From the NCBI GenBank assembly GCA_022059125.1, contig JAEUWY010000015.1:1612001-1676000 (forward strand): a stretch of 64,000 bases of DNA, in the 5' to 3' direction. A program made the position numbers and the translations under genes. This document shows positions 30,342 to 42,299 of this stretch, in pieces. The notes below the pieces were generated by a model, which saw nothing but the letters and a program-made list of their open reading frames with translations, did not search any database and was not told the DNA's origin. Within the stretch, counting starts at the first letter, position 1, and each line of letters opens with the position of its first letter. This stretch comes from Corynespora cassiicola. Its lineage: Eukaryota; Ascomycota; Dothideomycetes; Pleosporales; Corynesporascaceae.

Positions 30342-30696
30342 ATGAGTAGATGGTCGGACAGAGATTCAATGTGTAGGATATTTGTAAGAGGGGGAATGCA
30401 TATGTAGGATGGGTAGGTCACTTATTTGCACTCGTCTACCTTGTCATGGCGGAGAGTTAATCAGGGGCACCTTTTCTTTATGTACCTTTCTTATCTCTCA
30501 TAGTTTCAGGCATACGTGCATAATCAATGCATGGTAGAGCATGCAAGCATGGGCTATTAGCATATATACTTACCACGTCAACGACTTCAAAGAATCACGT
30601 AATCATGTACACAGTCCACACAATCGTCGTGAATATTTAACATGACATTTCATTCGTGAGACACTCCTTCTATCGTAAATTCTATCTGCCCATCCT
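30342..30696. other. Intergenic, convergent 3' ends
   Basis: 355 bp, AT-richer than the flanking coding sequence. No gene seen. It marks the left edge of the gene-poor central block. Confidence 0.55.
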
Positions 30697-31039
30697 CTAC
30701 CTGCTGCCAAAGTTGGGGCCTCCAATTCCCTTCTCTCCAGGGTTGTTCGCTGATGGATCAACGCCAATGTTGGAGTTTCCCGAGTCGCTGGCCACTGGGC
30801 GCTCGCCGGGCGCGGGCTGTTCCTTTGCGGCAGGTGCATTGGCAGCGCCGAGGCCATGAGCTAGAGGGGAGTTGGCAGTGAACTTTTGGATAAGATACTG
30901 GTAGTGGGGACAGAGGGAGATGGGAGCACGTGATCGCTGTAAAGGGCGCCGAGGGGGAGGTAAGCGTACCCTGAGCGTCTTGCTTTAAAAACTTGTCGCT
31001 GGCAGCGTTGGACTGGCCGGGGGTCTTGGATGGTGCCAT
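30697..31039 (-). CDS. Small hydrophilic fungal protein of unknown function
   Basis: Two exons, 31039-30970 and 30860-30697, joined over a 109 nt intron (30861-30969; GTACGC..CTCTAG), give 77 residues. The start reads MAPSKTPGQSNAASDKFLKQ; after the splice it continues AHGLGAANAPAAKEQPAPGE and ends GGPNFGSR. The chosen acceptor is the one that opens this Gly/Ala/Asn-rich frame to a stop; the unspliced frame encodes a much less plausible Arg/Cys-rich tail. The composition (small, hydrophilic, no hydrophobic core) suggests an intrinsically disordered protein, perhaps stress-related. No family was recognised. Confidence 0.62.
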
Positions 31040-31726
31040 CTTGCAGTGTATTAAAAAGTATTGAAGGGGTTGAATGTGAATTTGGGATTGAGCGGGTGGT
31101 TTGAATTTACGAGTTTAGGTGAACTTGTTTTCATGAAATTTCGGACACGCGACTGTAGGTATTATATATGGAACCCGGTACGAAATAATTAGGCTCCGCA
31201 TTGGCTCTGATGATAAAGCGATGGGTTTGCCTCAGGGTGATGTGGAGGATACGTCAAGGGGTCCACAATTATCGATCACGGACGTGCTGGAACAATACCG
31301 CAAAGTTGACGTGATCCCGGGCTGTGGGGGCGAGAACGAGGGTAATAATATCAGTAGCCAGGTTTGGTAGATGCATTGGTGGTGCTCCCCCAGTCGCGAT
31401 AGTCGGTTACTTCAATAGCCTGAGCAGCGGCGGCTCTGCTCGTGATTAAGGCCTCGTGCCTAACGACATGCCCAATGAAATCTTAGGCTGGCGGTCTCGA
31501 CATGCTTTGAGGCCATGATACTAAATTTCGCGGTAGCGGGCAAACGGTACCAGTCTTGGCATTTTCGAACATATAACGAGCAGCCAACCCCTCATTCTTT
31601 CCTCACCCGCCGCCCATCCCAACATATCCGGCTGGAAAATTTTGCACGCCACCACAAAAATCTACCCTCCTTCTCATCACACACCAAATTGCGCACTCGC
31701 CACATCCAAATCGCGGATCTACCCTC
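31040..31726. promoter_or_regulatory. Divergent intergenic region with TATA-like element
   Basis: 687 bp between divergent starts at 31039 and 31727. ATTATATATG at 31161-31170 is a good TATA-like box for the minus-strand gene, about 120 bp from its ATG. Nothing else recognised. Confidence 0.45.
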
Positions 31727-32224
31727 ATGGCTCCAGATGCATCCTTGCCTCCATGCCAATCCCGCGGCGACTACCGCCTGACTATCCAGCAGTTAAAAGA
31801 GAATCATCTACTCTGGTACAAACTGCACGTCTTTATGTACGACCTCCGCAACTTTCGATCGAAAGAAATGTCTCGCAACCGTCTTGACTGCGTCATTGAC
31901 GACATGTACATTGGCGAGCCATACTTCACAGCCGACGAACACGACAAGCTTCGCCGTACCATCACACACGGCACTGATATGACCCTCGAGGACTTACTCT
32001 CTGAATTCTTCCAGAATAAGCTCGAAAAACGAATTCAAGGTCGGATCAAAGCCACTGGTGATTGGAGGATCTGTGCCGCGCATGACCTGGCACCAATAAT
32101 TGAAAGGGCATTTAGAGTCAGTGCGAAAGACCTCTCAAAAAACAAAATGTTTGTCAAGCTGGTGCAGAGAGATGGACTCCAGCTTCGTGAAGGAGTCATA
32201 TGGCAGGGCCTTGGGAAAAGCTAG
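31727..32224 (+). CDS. Unknown fungal protein, paralogue A of a linked pair
   Basis: Intronless frame of 165 residues from ATG 31727. No known domain. It shares a clear pattern with the protein encoded at 33029-33782: F(M/I)xDLR, then SRxRLD, (I/L)GxPYF, a C-terminal (W/G)xxCAxHDLxP(I/L)xExA and a final Lys-rich part. In this copy the lines read VFMYDLRNF, YIGEPYFTADEHDK and RICAAHDLAPIIERAF. The N-terminal ~85 residues of the other copy have no counterpart here, so this one is either shorter by origin or lost a 5' exon. Likely soluble and mostly helical. Lineage-restricted gene is the best description. Confidence 0.6.
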   Translation: MAPDASLPPCQSRGDYRLTIQQLKENHLLWYKLHVFMYDLRNFRSKEMSRNRLDCVIDDMYIGEPYFTADEHDKLRRTITHGTDMTLEDLLSEFFQNKLEKRIQGRIKATGDWRICAAHDLAPIIERAFRVSAKDLSKNKMFVKLVQRDGLQLREGVIWQGLGKS

Positions 32225-33028
32225 GAAGATGGGCTAGTATATCCAGGATGAGGGGTTTTTGGCGAAAAGTGCTCATGTCTTTCATGCATATTTTATTCTT
32301 AGCGAAGACTCATATACCTTTATCGACTCAATGAAATACCCCATCACACTCACCAAGCTCCTTGGTGTGGTTGCAAAGATCTAGCCTAGTCGAGACTTGA
32401 TGAAATAATCGTCAAATGATTTGAAGCCTAACATGAATTATTGTGAACACATCTTTCACCCAGCCCCCGAAAGACTCATATCGATAAAAATATATAGATT
32501 CAAATATTATATCAGTATTGAGTCTTGATTGTAGCGTTTCTCGGCGAGATGATAGGCAATAGTACCACCAGCGTAAGATTAAAGCTGCAATAGCAAAAAG
32601 CCTATTCAGGCTAGTATTTGTGTGGTGGGGGTGCAATGAAGAATCCGCGACATGCAGACTTAAAATGGCTTAAGTGCGACTGAGTTCGTGATCATGTGCA
32701 ATCATACCCTATTGGAGATGGTTATCTGATCAAGAGTGGAGGAGGGGCCGTAAGTTTTGATCGTATCATTCTACATAGCCCATAATCATTATTCCTATGC
32801 TATTCATCCCCGGCGCAGACTTACCTGCAAGCCATCTTAACACTTCAAACATGTTTTTGTAAAGTTCCTTTTCCTCTTGTGTTAATCAAGTAAGCCATGT
32901 AAGGAAACTGCAGTTTAGCAGCTAGATTAGGGAAGGTATGACACGGTAGATTTAAATTTTTGGGACCACTTCAAAAACGGTAGAACTCTAACATCAGCAC
33001 TGCTGAAATCCCCGAAAAGAAGAAAAAA
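32225..33028. other. AT-rich intergenic region between paralogues
   Basis: 804 bp between the two related genes. AT-rich with no recognisable coding frame or repeat; it would contain the promoter of the downstream copy. Confidence 0.5.
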
Positions 33029-33782
33029 ATGAGCTTGCCATCGTCTATCAAGAACTATGAGCCGTCCGATCTCGATGCACTGAGTCTAGAGCCACTTTCG
33101 CTGCTTGATTCCGCAGAAAAGATTGTCCTGGATGATGGGCGCTTTCTTGAGCTTGTTTCGGTCGATTACTTATTTGGCAAATAAAAATTGAATGCATAAT
33201 CTGTTGATCTGCTAAATGTAAAATATAGGTGCGGTTAATTCGCAATACGAAGAGGGGAAATCGCTCGTCGACGTCGTTGTTCAATCTATTACGGTTGAGG
33301 GTCATACTCGAGCCTTTACCCTGAACGAAAATTTCTGGAAGTGTTCCCTGGTAGAAAAGCCAGGATTTAAAGAGCTCTGGGAAGATGAACAAGGCCGTCT
33401 CGAGAAGCGAAAGACTCTTCTCGCGGATTTGAAAAGAATTCCAGGCTTCGAATCCCGCTGCAAAATTTTCATCAACGACTTGAGAAAATATGGCAATAAC
33501 ATCGATTCCCAATCTCGCCTGGACAGTACCTTGCATGAATTCTTCCTGGGAATGCCTTACTTTGATACGGATACTTGCTCAAAGATTCTCGAAGTTCCAA
33601 TGGGCCGAAAGTCTTTGAACGAGAAATTAGTTGAGCTCAAGGAGAAAGCGAAAGAGAACGGAGAGTTGTGTGCTTCCCATGATCTTTCTCCTCTGTTCGA
33701 AACTGCGCTAGACATCAAGTGGGCTCAAGTCAATTCAGAGCTTAAAGCAAGCAAGAAGGCTCTGAAGAAGCTTGAGAAATAG
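33029..33782 (+). CDS. Unknown fungal protein, paralogue B, with a candidate GC-AG intron
   Basis: Exons 33029-33176 and 33229-33782 give 233 residues if a 52 nt intron with a GC donor (GCAAAT, 33177) and ATATAG acceptor is removed. This is the only junction I found that joins the N-terminal block (LDDGRFLELVSVDYLFG) to the downstream frame (AVNSQYEEGKSLVDVVVQ); a branch-like CTAAAT lies upstream of the acceptor. The C-terminal half carries IFINDLRKY, SRLDSTLHEF, LGMPYFDTDT and LCASHDLSPLFETAL, matching the gene at 31727. The last ~20 residues are Lys-rich and helical. Function unknown. If the intron is wrong, the coding start would be ATG 33429 with 117 residues. Confidence 0.58.
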
Positions 33783-33817
33783 CTCTTGAAATAGGAGTAG
33801 ATAGTATTCATGCACTC

Positions 33818-34870
33818 TTACTGAACAAATTTTAACAAAGAAGAGACCGTATCTGCAATACTTTCCTCTAGGCTTGTAAACTTGATACCCAAAACCGTCT
33901 CAGCAGGCAGCGTATCCACGGCCGGGTCGTCAATCTCCTCCTTGTCTACCTTTTCAGGCAGCTTGCTCTTCAGAGATGGGAACCTGTTTCCGATGATTGC
34001 GACATATTCGGCATTAGTGAGGAACCCCCCGTTAAGTAGGAATCTCCTTCCCGAAGCCTCGGGCTTCTCCAAAGCGAGAACATGTGCGAGTGCCACATCG
34101 CGGACGTCAACCCATGGCTTTGTGAAGGTTTCAGGGGCGCCGTTCTTCCAATATCCCTGGATAGCAGCTGAAATTGCCTCGTTCGATGTGTTGATCTTGT
34201 CCAGGGAGTTAAGGTGGTGGATGACAGGGCCAAGTACTGCTGGAGGGTTGATAGTCGCTAAGCCGACATTTGGAAGCTCCTTTTTGATAAACTCCCAAGC
34301 TGCTCTTTCCGCGAAAGTTTTGCTAGCCAGGTAGGCCAATCCAGGGCCAGACACTGCCTGCTCCTCGTTTACGGGATTCCATGCCTCTTCGGTGTACTTT
34401 GCGGGTTTCTCAAAAGGATTCAGAACAGCTGCCATGGAAGATGTGATGACAATCTTTTGGACGGATGGGGCGTATTGCTTGATTGCTTTGAGGATTCCAA
34501 GAGTACCTTTCAAAGCAGGGTCGAGGATCTCGGCTTTGTAGTCCTTTGAGCGGAAGTGGAAGGGACTAGCTGCATGAATCACGCTATCGAAGGGCGGTTC
34601 GGCTTGGACAGCCTTGTCGAATGCGCCCGGTGCAGCAATGTCACCTGAAACGACATAGGACAGCTTCTGATTGCCTTTGTAGTCGTTTAAAATTTGCTGT
34701 CCCTTTGACTCTGTTCGAACCGCAACGACTACCTCGTATCTAGGAATGGATTACTTGCTGTTAAATAGGTAATCGGCGATTAGGTATACAACATACCCTC
34801 GTTCAATGAGTATCTTCAAGACATGGGCTCCAATAAAGCCGCTGGCTCCAGTCAAAAGTGTCTTCGGCAT
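33818..34870 (-). CDS. NAD(P)-dependent reductase of the GRE2/dihydroflavonol-reductase type
   Basis: Extended SDR, likely a carbonyl/methylglyoxal or ketone reductase. Exons 34870-34797 and 34739-33818 (intron 34740-34796) give 331 residues. The Rossmann motif is LLTGASGFIGAHVLK at the extreme N-terminus. Further features are VIHAASPFHF, IVITSSMAAVLNPF, and the active site YLASKTFAE (YxxxK with upstream Ser). TFTKPWVDVRDVALAHVLAL and SGRRFLLNGG follow, as in GRE2-like proteins. The intron falls after the sixth helix turn of the cofactor fold, a usual place for this family. Substrate cannot be assigned from sequence. It is the last gene before the 5.2 kb empty stretch. Confidence 0.92.
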
Positions 34871-37800
34871 ACTGTTACGATTATTCGGGCCTTGCGATGA
34901 CAGTCGAAAATTCAATCAAAATTCAAAAAAACGTTGCAGCAGGACACATTCAAACAAAATTCCAACGCACACATATTTATATTCTTGGTGTGATAGACTC
35001 AACGATAAACTCACTTGGTGTTAACTCCGAATTGTAATCACTATTATGGGGCACCTGTCAGCAATACGCATCAGGCTCGTGATGGCCGTGGCCTATCCGA
35101 AAGGCGCATTTTTCCATACTAGCAATGGCAATCCGAAAGGAGATCGCGATATTTGCCATCTGCGGCTTTTATCATTTTAATCGGGCTAACTCCTAGTCTA
35201 TTAGCAAAACCTGCCTCAACTATGGTAATTGCATCATACCTTGCGGGACCTGGTCAGCAGTGTGCATGCCGCCATCGCTAGATCGGGCTAGCCTTCACGG
35301 AATTTGCCTTACATAAGCATGGCTTCAGAAATGGCAAGTGGGTGTCATATCAAAGTAATTTTTTATTAGAATATGAATCAAGTCTTCGGCATTAATACTG
35401 CTCACATATTGGAGATTTCTCCGGTGAATTTGATCCAATCACTGGTGCTAGGAATTCATGGTGTATTCCATAAAATTTGCCTGCTACGCAGGCTATGGGC
35501 TAACGCAAGGTAGCCCTTTTCGAAGACCATAATCCAGGGTGCTTTATCCTGATCATATTCGTGCAGTTTTATATGCTCTGTAGGCTCGTGAAATGCCGGG
35601 TATCGTATTGACGTTTGAAGACCACCCGAATGCCCTCAATTTCCCGACCAACCGAGGCCAGTACTGTCCTTGAATACAATGACAAAAGCAGGCTACACCG
35701 GAAGCGCCATCATTTCCGGGACATCAAACGAAGTGAAGGCCACTAAAATATCGTATCTATGATGTGGAGTATCCGGAACATTTCTTGATTGGTATCGTAC
35801 CGATGCCAAGGCCCGGAGTCGAATCCTTTCGTTTCGCATGGGAACGTTAGGGCTGAACCATTCTGTGGTGCTAAAAGCGGGTCAGGAGCGATTAATGTAC
35901 CGCGTAGATCTGGAGTGACTGCATATGGGGTAAGTTGTGGAATCGAGTTTCCAGCTCAATGTGGTAAGCTTTTGGATCCACTAGCTCGCCCTACCTACCA
36001 CTTTAAGCACGTTAAAGAGTAGCCCAGTAAATAATTTAAAGGCCATATTGAGAGTCATTTGGACGTCTTGAGTTTGAAATTAGCTTGTGTCAAAGAGAGG
36101 TTAGAAGTTATCACAAACTCTACCTACACATGCCAGGTCCTAGTCGTATAGCGACTGGGACAGTGTAAAAACTCGCAGCCTAATGCTAAGATCGGAGATA
36201 TCCTATGCATAGGTGTTTACTATCCACTAGCATACGAGATGTTGGCATCGAAGCGAAGAGACATTCTGATGAGAATTATGGAATATGAGCTTGTCTTGCA
36301 TGAAGGTATCAGCTCATCGACCCGACTCTAAGCCTAGAGATATAACGTACCGCAGAAATACCATGGCAATCAAATGTATACATGAGGGATTTATGAGCAC
36401 AGCTCAAAATATCTTGCCAGAACACACTGGGTGTGAATACAGTGAGGTCGTATCCTCCAGCGCACATGATGTTCTCTATTTTGCATCTGTAGCCGAATGT
36501 CTGGCAGTCTCTGGGATCGGCTATTGATTAAACCAAATCTGCGATGATGTATTTTGGACTTCTAGGGGCAAATTGAACTCTGGAACAGCCACTTCAGTCC
36601 TGTTTGGCAAAAATTGACGGGAGCGGACGGATGCGCTACATACAAGTTCTTGCTTTGAGAAGGCCAAAGCCGAACTGACGTGCAGTCAGTGACGTTCCGT
36701 ATTTGTATACGCCTTAACATAGCACTTGGATATGCGACTGAGCCAAACGATATGGCATCTTTCATCCAAATGGGTTGCCAACCCATCATGGCCAACCGGG
36801 CAGTGAAACTGCGCAAAGGACGATGCTTGGAACGTGGCCGTCCCCTTGATTATTTGAATCCAGCTTGCCTGCAGGAGATGGCATGACTCTCCCAAGGAAT
36901 TGTCAGCGTCACCTTTGTACATTGCTCTAGTCGTGCGCTTCCGTGTGCTTCCGTACTTCCTGTACCGTCAAAGTGCCAGGCCAGCAATGGACTAGTCATT
37001 GAAGACATTTGTCCGCAAGAGAGGGTGCGCCTCGCGCATGGGGTGACAGTGGAATCAGCCGCAATGCTGCATCTTCACTCGGTGTCATGGTTGAAATCTA
37101 TCCGTTGCATCCGACATGGCCAACGGGCCGTTTTGCATGCCTGTTCCCGCTAGCGCTTTCGCAATAGACATGACGCCCATCGGCTCGTGGCGCAGCCAGT
37201 CGCTAGCGGCCGCAGAAACGTGCCCGCCCACTCCCCTTCCAAGGTTCGAAACATGCCTCCCGCCCGCCCTGCCCTGCCCCCATCGCCACCTTGAGACGGC
37301 GCAGGGGCAAGCATGCGCCCAGAACAAGTACGCCTGCAACACACCGTCCCAAGTCTCGTGCAAGTCCTGGATGGTGAGCTGCAATTTACTCTTCACTGTC
37401 CCTCCTGTCGTCCAAGTGGTGGAAGTAGGCTCTTCTGTCACTGCGGAAGCAGATGAGCGCTGTACAAGCACCAGATCGAAGATTGAGCGCATTTTCCACC
37501 CACACACTCTCGTATAGCCTGGTCTTGTGACCTAGGACGTCAATGAAAGTACCTGCCACTTGCTTGTTTCAGGGTCTTGTCCAAGCAGGCTGGACCTTGC
37601 TAGCCGCCAGGGCATCCATGCCTTAAGAGGAGTTCTAGATCCGATCCCTACCAAGAGCCGCTCCTCTTTGCCCCGAGCTGTCGATGCACTAGATCTAGCT
37701 CTCAAGACTTGCGCACTTAATCTAATCTTCGAATAAGGCCCGTCGCGATAGACTTCCAAGCCTTGGCCTGCGTCTGGACTCTTGAGGCTACATGTCCAGA

Positions 37801-40051
37801 GTTTTGTTTGTAATTGTATGGTCAAGACCGCTGTGGGGGTGGGTCCAGAGGAATCCGCCAACCAAGAACCAGGTTCCAGAGCACACATGCAATGATTTCA
37901 CCCTTTTTCCCATGATTTTCCGCCCCGTTGATCAAATAATGTTCCGCCCCGCTGCTCGCTACCAAGGTCAAACTTCCGATGATTATGCATATCCCAATGC
38001 AGTGCTTCAGGTCGTGAATGTGCGCAAACTGACCCATGGCCTCGTCAAGATCCAAATGCGTATGACAAGTTTCCTCAATTTGTTGTGTTTGCTCATTCAG
38101 CCGATTTTAGTCCCCTTTTGGTCATGTATTCGAGTCTTCCTTTCCTATTCGAGGCACTGCTCGCTGGGCTCTTTCTCCTAGACTGCCTACGCTATCTTGC
38201 CACGCCCTTGGCTTTCTCACGACTGTTCATGAGGCGTCTAGATCGTGTGGGATTCGGTCAGCTCCGCGGACGTTGGCGTACCGCTACGAGGTATTGTTGA
38301 AAAGAAGCTTCGGGAGCCACTGCAAAGGTGGGGCTATTAATGTTGATATGATTACGCGCCGAGCTTAGAATCTTATCGCTGAACATCTGCCCCAAAAGCA
38401 AAATATACCATACACCAAATGGATAGATGCAGCGCAAAAGGATTGTAGGCTTCAAAGAGAGTAGTCAGCTACCCTTACATGAGTCGACGGGACCCAGGAT
38501 GTAGGGAGTAGTGACCCCTGCGGCCGTCAAGACGGAGTAACAGGGTTCCACGGCTGTCACCTGGATGTGGTTAAATACCAAGCCTTGAATTGCCACTGCG
38601 CTCAAAAGCTTATTGGAGTCGGTTGTGTTTTCCGGCCCGTTTTTCTTCCCCCAGTGGGATGTGACACGCATTCGCGTGATTCTCGCCAGACTGGAAGCGC
38701 TCGGTCCGTTTCCCGGAGACATGGACAACCATGGACGAATTCGCTGTCCAGTTTCGTTTTACGATGTCTTGTCTCTAACCTTGACCACTAACGCTAAGAA
38801 CGCCTGCTTTTCGTAAGTAGCACTGCTGAATTGGCTTCGCCTGTGGACCCTGACAGCAGTGCCCTGCCCATGAATGCTACTTTCGGCCAGCTTCCCTAGG
38901 GCATATAGCTCGAGATAAATGATGCCAAGACGTCCAGCGTTTATCTCGGAACCGCCATATTCGCATGGGTTCGTGTTCGGATCCAGAGTGTGCGCCGGAG
39001 ATATTTTTTCCGCCGAGATCTTGGCAGTGCTCGGAAGCTTAGCATGCCAATACCGCAATTACAACCAGGTCCGCATAGATTCGCAGCGCGAGACAATCAG
39101 GTATCCGCCAAATTTCATACTGACCGATCCTAGCATTTGCCCTGCATCTTGGGACATGTAGAGTGCTGCGGTTCAAGTGCTCCTGCACGGAACCGATCAA
39201 TCACCGACGAAAAGGCACCCTCGTTACAGCAAGCATATCTGGCTGTCGTAAATCAATGGACATGAACCTTGGCCGAGTCAATTGTGAGATTAAAACGAGC
39301 CAGCTCTGACAGTCTTGGGTTGTAGGGCAGTATAGGGCCGAAAATATAGCTTCGCTCGTCTTTAGTACTAATATATACACGAACAAAGACCAGTGCAGAG
39401 GGAATTGGGCCGGTTGCTAGGACGTAGTAGCTGTGCTTAAACATACGATACAATGTAACGACCTCATTAGTGCCGGCCTTTGCTAGAGTCTAGCTAATTT
39501 TCAGGAGCCTGGGCCTCTGGAAAGCGTGCATTTGCTAAACTCACCCAAGCCGAATGTGACAAGACACAATGCTCAGGGACGCTGTTGTTTCTCGAGCGCT
39601 TGACGCTCATTGGCCTGTAAAAATACTTTTTTTGGATATTCTAAGTCAATCAAATTGTACGGGAGAATGCGTGTTGTTTGTTGCAAGGGCTGGTTCTTAT
39701 CCGCTGTACAGAGAGGCTCATGTCTTTCCGCCTATGCCTACCCTTGTTCAACATGTCTAACCAAAGATCCGCTCAGCCCCGCTCCTAGCCAAGATACTAT
39801 GAGCCTCAATACAGGCTAGCGTTCTTTCTATTGATTGATGGCATCTAACGTCTTGACTCGGCCAGTAAATTGTACCCAAGATTGCTCCCCGGCGTAACAC
39901 ATGCTAGAGGCCTCTTGGTACCAGAGTGTTGTAGTATTTAAGCTGTGGGTTCTCCCACCAGAATAAACACCACCGCCATCATCAGCATCAGCTTCTACAA
40001 TCACTTCAATCACTTCCGACTCTCCAGTCTCAACTCAATCCTTCTTCCACA
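34871..40051. other. 5.2 kb gene-poor stretch, no convincing gene
   Basis: Frames here are all short (mostly under 140 codons), without family motifs, and often overlap on both strands. Composition varies: mostly moderate AT with a GC-rich patch near 37130-37330. I saw no transposase or reverse transcriptase motif, no long terminal or inverted repeats, and no tRNA. It may be decayed mobile DNA, dead genes, or plain intergenic sequence. The last ~120 bp is the pectate lyase promoter. Confidence 0.5.
39935..39942 (+). promoter_or_regulatory. TATA-like element of the pectate lyase gene
   Basis: TATTTAAG lies about 110 bp upstream of the pectate lyase ATG at 40052. It is followed by a CA/CT-rich leader (about 39970-40050), the usual make-up of a 5' UTR in a strongly expressed secreted-enzyme gene. 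Confidence 0.4.
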
Positions 40052-40883
40052 ATGAAGTTCACCCCCTTGACCATTGCTGCTGCCTCCGCGGCCCTGGCTG
40101 CAGGCCAGACTCTGACCATCCCTACCAGGGTTGGAAGCGTCCAGCGCGCCATTGAGTCTGTCATCTCCTCCAACAGGGACTTTGGCAACGCCGAGTTCGA
40201 CAGCGGTGTTGCCTGCGACACCGGCGAGGGTGGCCGCCCCGTTTTCATCCTCGAGAACGGTGTCACCATCTCCAACTTGATCATTGGCCCCAACCAGGAG
40301 GATGGTAAGCTTGCTACCACACTGCATCCGGAGAAACCGCATTAATCATCTCAATAGGTATCCACTGCCGCGGCGCTTGCACCCTCAGGAACGTCTGGTT
40401 CAGGAACGTCTGCGAAGGTACGATGGTCTCTTTGACACATCCAAACGATCATGGCTAACAATCACAGACGCCATCACCGCCCGTGGAGCTGGCAACGTTC
40501 TCATCGAGGGTGGCGGTGCCACTGGTGGTCAGGACAAGGTTGTTCAGGCCAACGGCCGTGGTCGCGTCACCATCCGCAACTACACCGTCACCAACTCCGG
40601 CAAGCTCTACCGCAGCTGCGGTAACTGCTCCAACAACCAGGCCAACAGCCCCCGTGAGGTTGTCATTGAGAACGTCCGCGCCAGCGGAATGACCTCCGAC
40701 CTTGTTGGAATCAACCCCAACTACGGCGACCGCGCTACCATCAGCGGCTCGTGCGGTAGCAACAACCGCGATGTTTGCGCTCCTTACCTTGGACGTGAGC
40801 CCGGAGGTGATGGCCCCAAGCAGTCCGGCAACGAGGGCTGCGGTGGTGCCCAGGGTACTCTCGCTACCCTCCCCGCCTGCTAA
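40052..40883 (+). CDS. Secreted pectate lyase, polysaccharide lyase family 3
   Basis: Ca-dependent endo-lyase cleaving polygalacturonan in plant cell walls. Exons 40052-40304, 40358-40417 and 40468-40883 (introns 40305-40357 and 40418-40467) give 242 residues. The first ~18 residues (MKFTPLTIAAASAALAAG) are a signal peptide. The mature chain shows PL3 blocks FDSGVACDTGEGG, VFILENGVTISNLIIG, then across the two splices GIHCRGACTLRNVWFRNVCE and DAITARGAG, and later VVQANGRGRVTIRNYTV and KLYRSCGNC. Many Cys residues (about ten) in pairs fit the disulfide-rich family. The C-terminus ends GCGGAQGTLATLPAC. The small central exon is 60 nt. It sits alone in the gene-poor block next to the HET-NACHT gene, a typical setting for plant-interaction genes. 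Confidence 0.95.
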
Positions 40884-42299
40884 GCAGCTTCTTTCTTCTC
40901 CAAACCGATATGCGACACAGCATGAGATATACAGGCCTTTTCCGTGGCAGGGATATTGTCAAGATAGCCGAGCGATAGGGATCTAGAGCAGAGCATTGTA
41001 GCATTGAATTAATAATCTTCTCTCTTAACACGTCCATTGGATTCTCTCGTCTCATCATCGCCGTGCACAAATTTGTTTGAATAACTCTTGTTTGCTACCA
41101 CTTTTGCATAATTTCCCTCGTGGTCTTCCTTGCTATGTGCAAAAGTAAGTCCCGGTTTATCCTGGCTGTTGACTCGTATTCCACCCGCTTCTTGATATAT
41201 TTTTGTTGAGTTTATCCCTACTGATGCATGGCCAAGGTGATCTGGAGGCTTTGATCGAAGCGCAAGGGCTGCATATTCGATAGAAGAACTCCATGCCGTG
41301 GACATGAATCCTGTAGTGAGAATATGGAAAGCATATGTGATCGTCATTATGCTATGAGTCGTGATGACAATGAGTGATGATAGTATAGAGATAGAAGAGA
41401 TGGTATAACTGTAGCCGTATTGAGTTTTTTTTCTGATAATTTATAGTAAAATCACCTGTTCCCAGTGCAAGTAGCCCTACGAAAACTCTGGAGATTTGCG
41501 GGATCTCCGAAAGAGCTGTGGCAAACAACACAGAGTATGCTGTCTCAAGATAGCTTCTGATATTCTAGGTGAGATTGGCATTGTTGAAAAAAAGGTATCC
41601 CGTCAACATTTATGACATTTGGAATCAACCTTGGGGTTGTCTTTCATCGCGCCGAACTATAGTATCCCCGGCATAGGAAGGTATTGCCACAACGCTGTCG
41701 CTATGTATCCGTGTTGGCCTGTCTTGATTGGTAAATCTGTTTCCGTGTATGGAAAGGATGGAACAAAGATTGGGGCTTTCTGTGGATAAGATACCTGTGC
41801 ATAGTGGCCTGCTTTGAGGCAATCTTCGCCCTCCGACTATTGATATCGATCAACGCCGCATCCTATTTGCCTAGATAGCCTAGGCTGGGCAATACATTTT
41901 CGTGCTACAGCCCTATCCCCAGCTCAGATGTCTAGCGCCGGCCTTTTCGAATCGAGATAGTTGATTGTGGAGCCGACAGAGCGTTAAGTGGCTACGATGA
42001 AAAACACGCTAAGACATCTGAACTGGGGAGGACATCCTTCGGGTAGTCTTGGCGACTGGGTTATGAGACGGCTCATCTGGCCGATAGGAGGTACCTCCCT
42101 TCGACTATACAGGACTCTACTTACCATCTCAAGTGTCGTGCTACTTCACGGGGACCTTGGTACACATTTCTTTCATTGCGCAAATAGTGCGAGGTCTTTC
42201 CCCTACTTCCTGACTTATATCGGAGCATTCAAGGTCTTTCTCAGCCTTGCTTACCCCGCAGGGCCTATCGATTAGGCAAAACCGGCTTCCGCATACACA
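40884..42299. other. Intergenic region upstream of HET-NACHT gene
   Basis: 1.4 kb. Minus-strand frame 41009-41347 (112 codons) and plus-strand frame 41988-42275 (95 codons) lack recognisable features and are not called. Composition is AT-rich in the middle. The 3' end contains the presumed HET-NACHT promoter. Confidence 0.5.

Noticed and set aside
30758..31039. Unspliced 93-codon frame of the small hydrophilic protein
   Set aside because: The tail is Arg/Cys/Pro-rich nonsense; splicing at 30969/30861 opens a coherent Gly/Ala/Asn-rich frame.
35805..35830. GGAGTCGAATCC, resembling a tRNA T-arm
   Set aside because: No matching acceptor stem, anticodon arm or D-arm could be placed around it; a chance match.
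37085..37517. Overlapping 130-140 codon frames on both strands in the GC-rich patch
   Set aside because: Both are Cys/Pro/Arg-rich without domain, signal peptide or conserved motif; GC content alone explains the open frames.
41009..41347. 112-codon minus-strand frame downstream of the pectate lyase
   Set aside because: No motif, AT-rich surroundings, and probably part of the 3' region.
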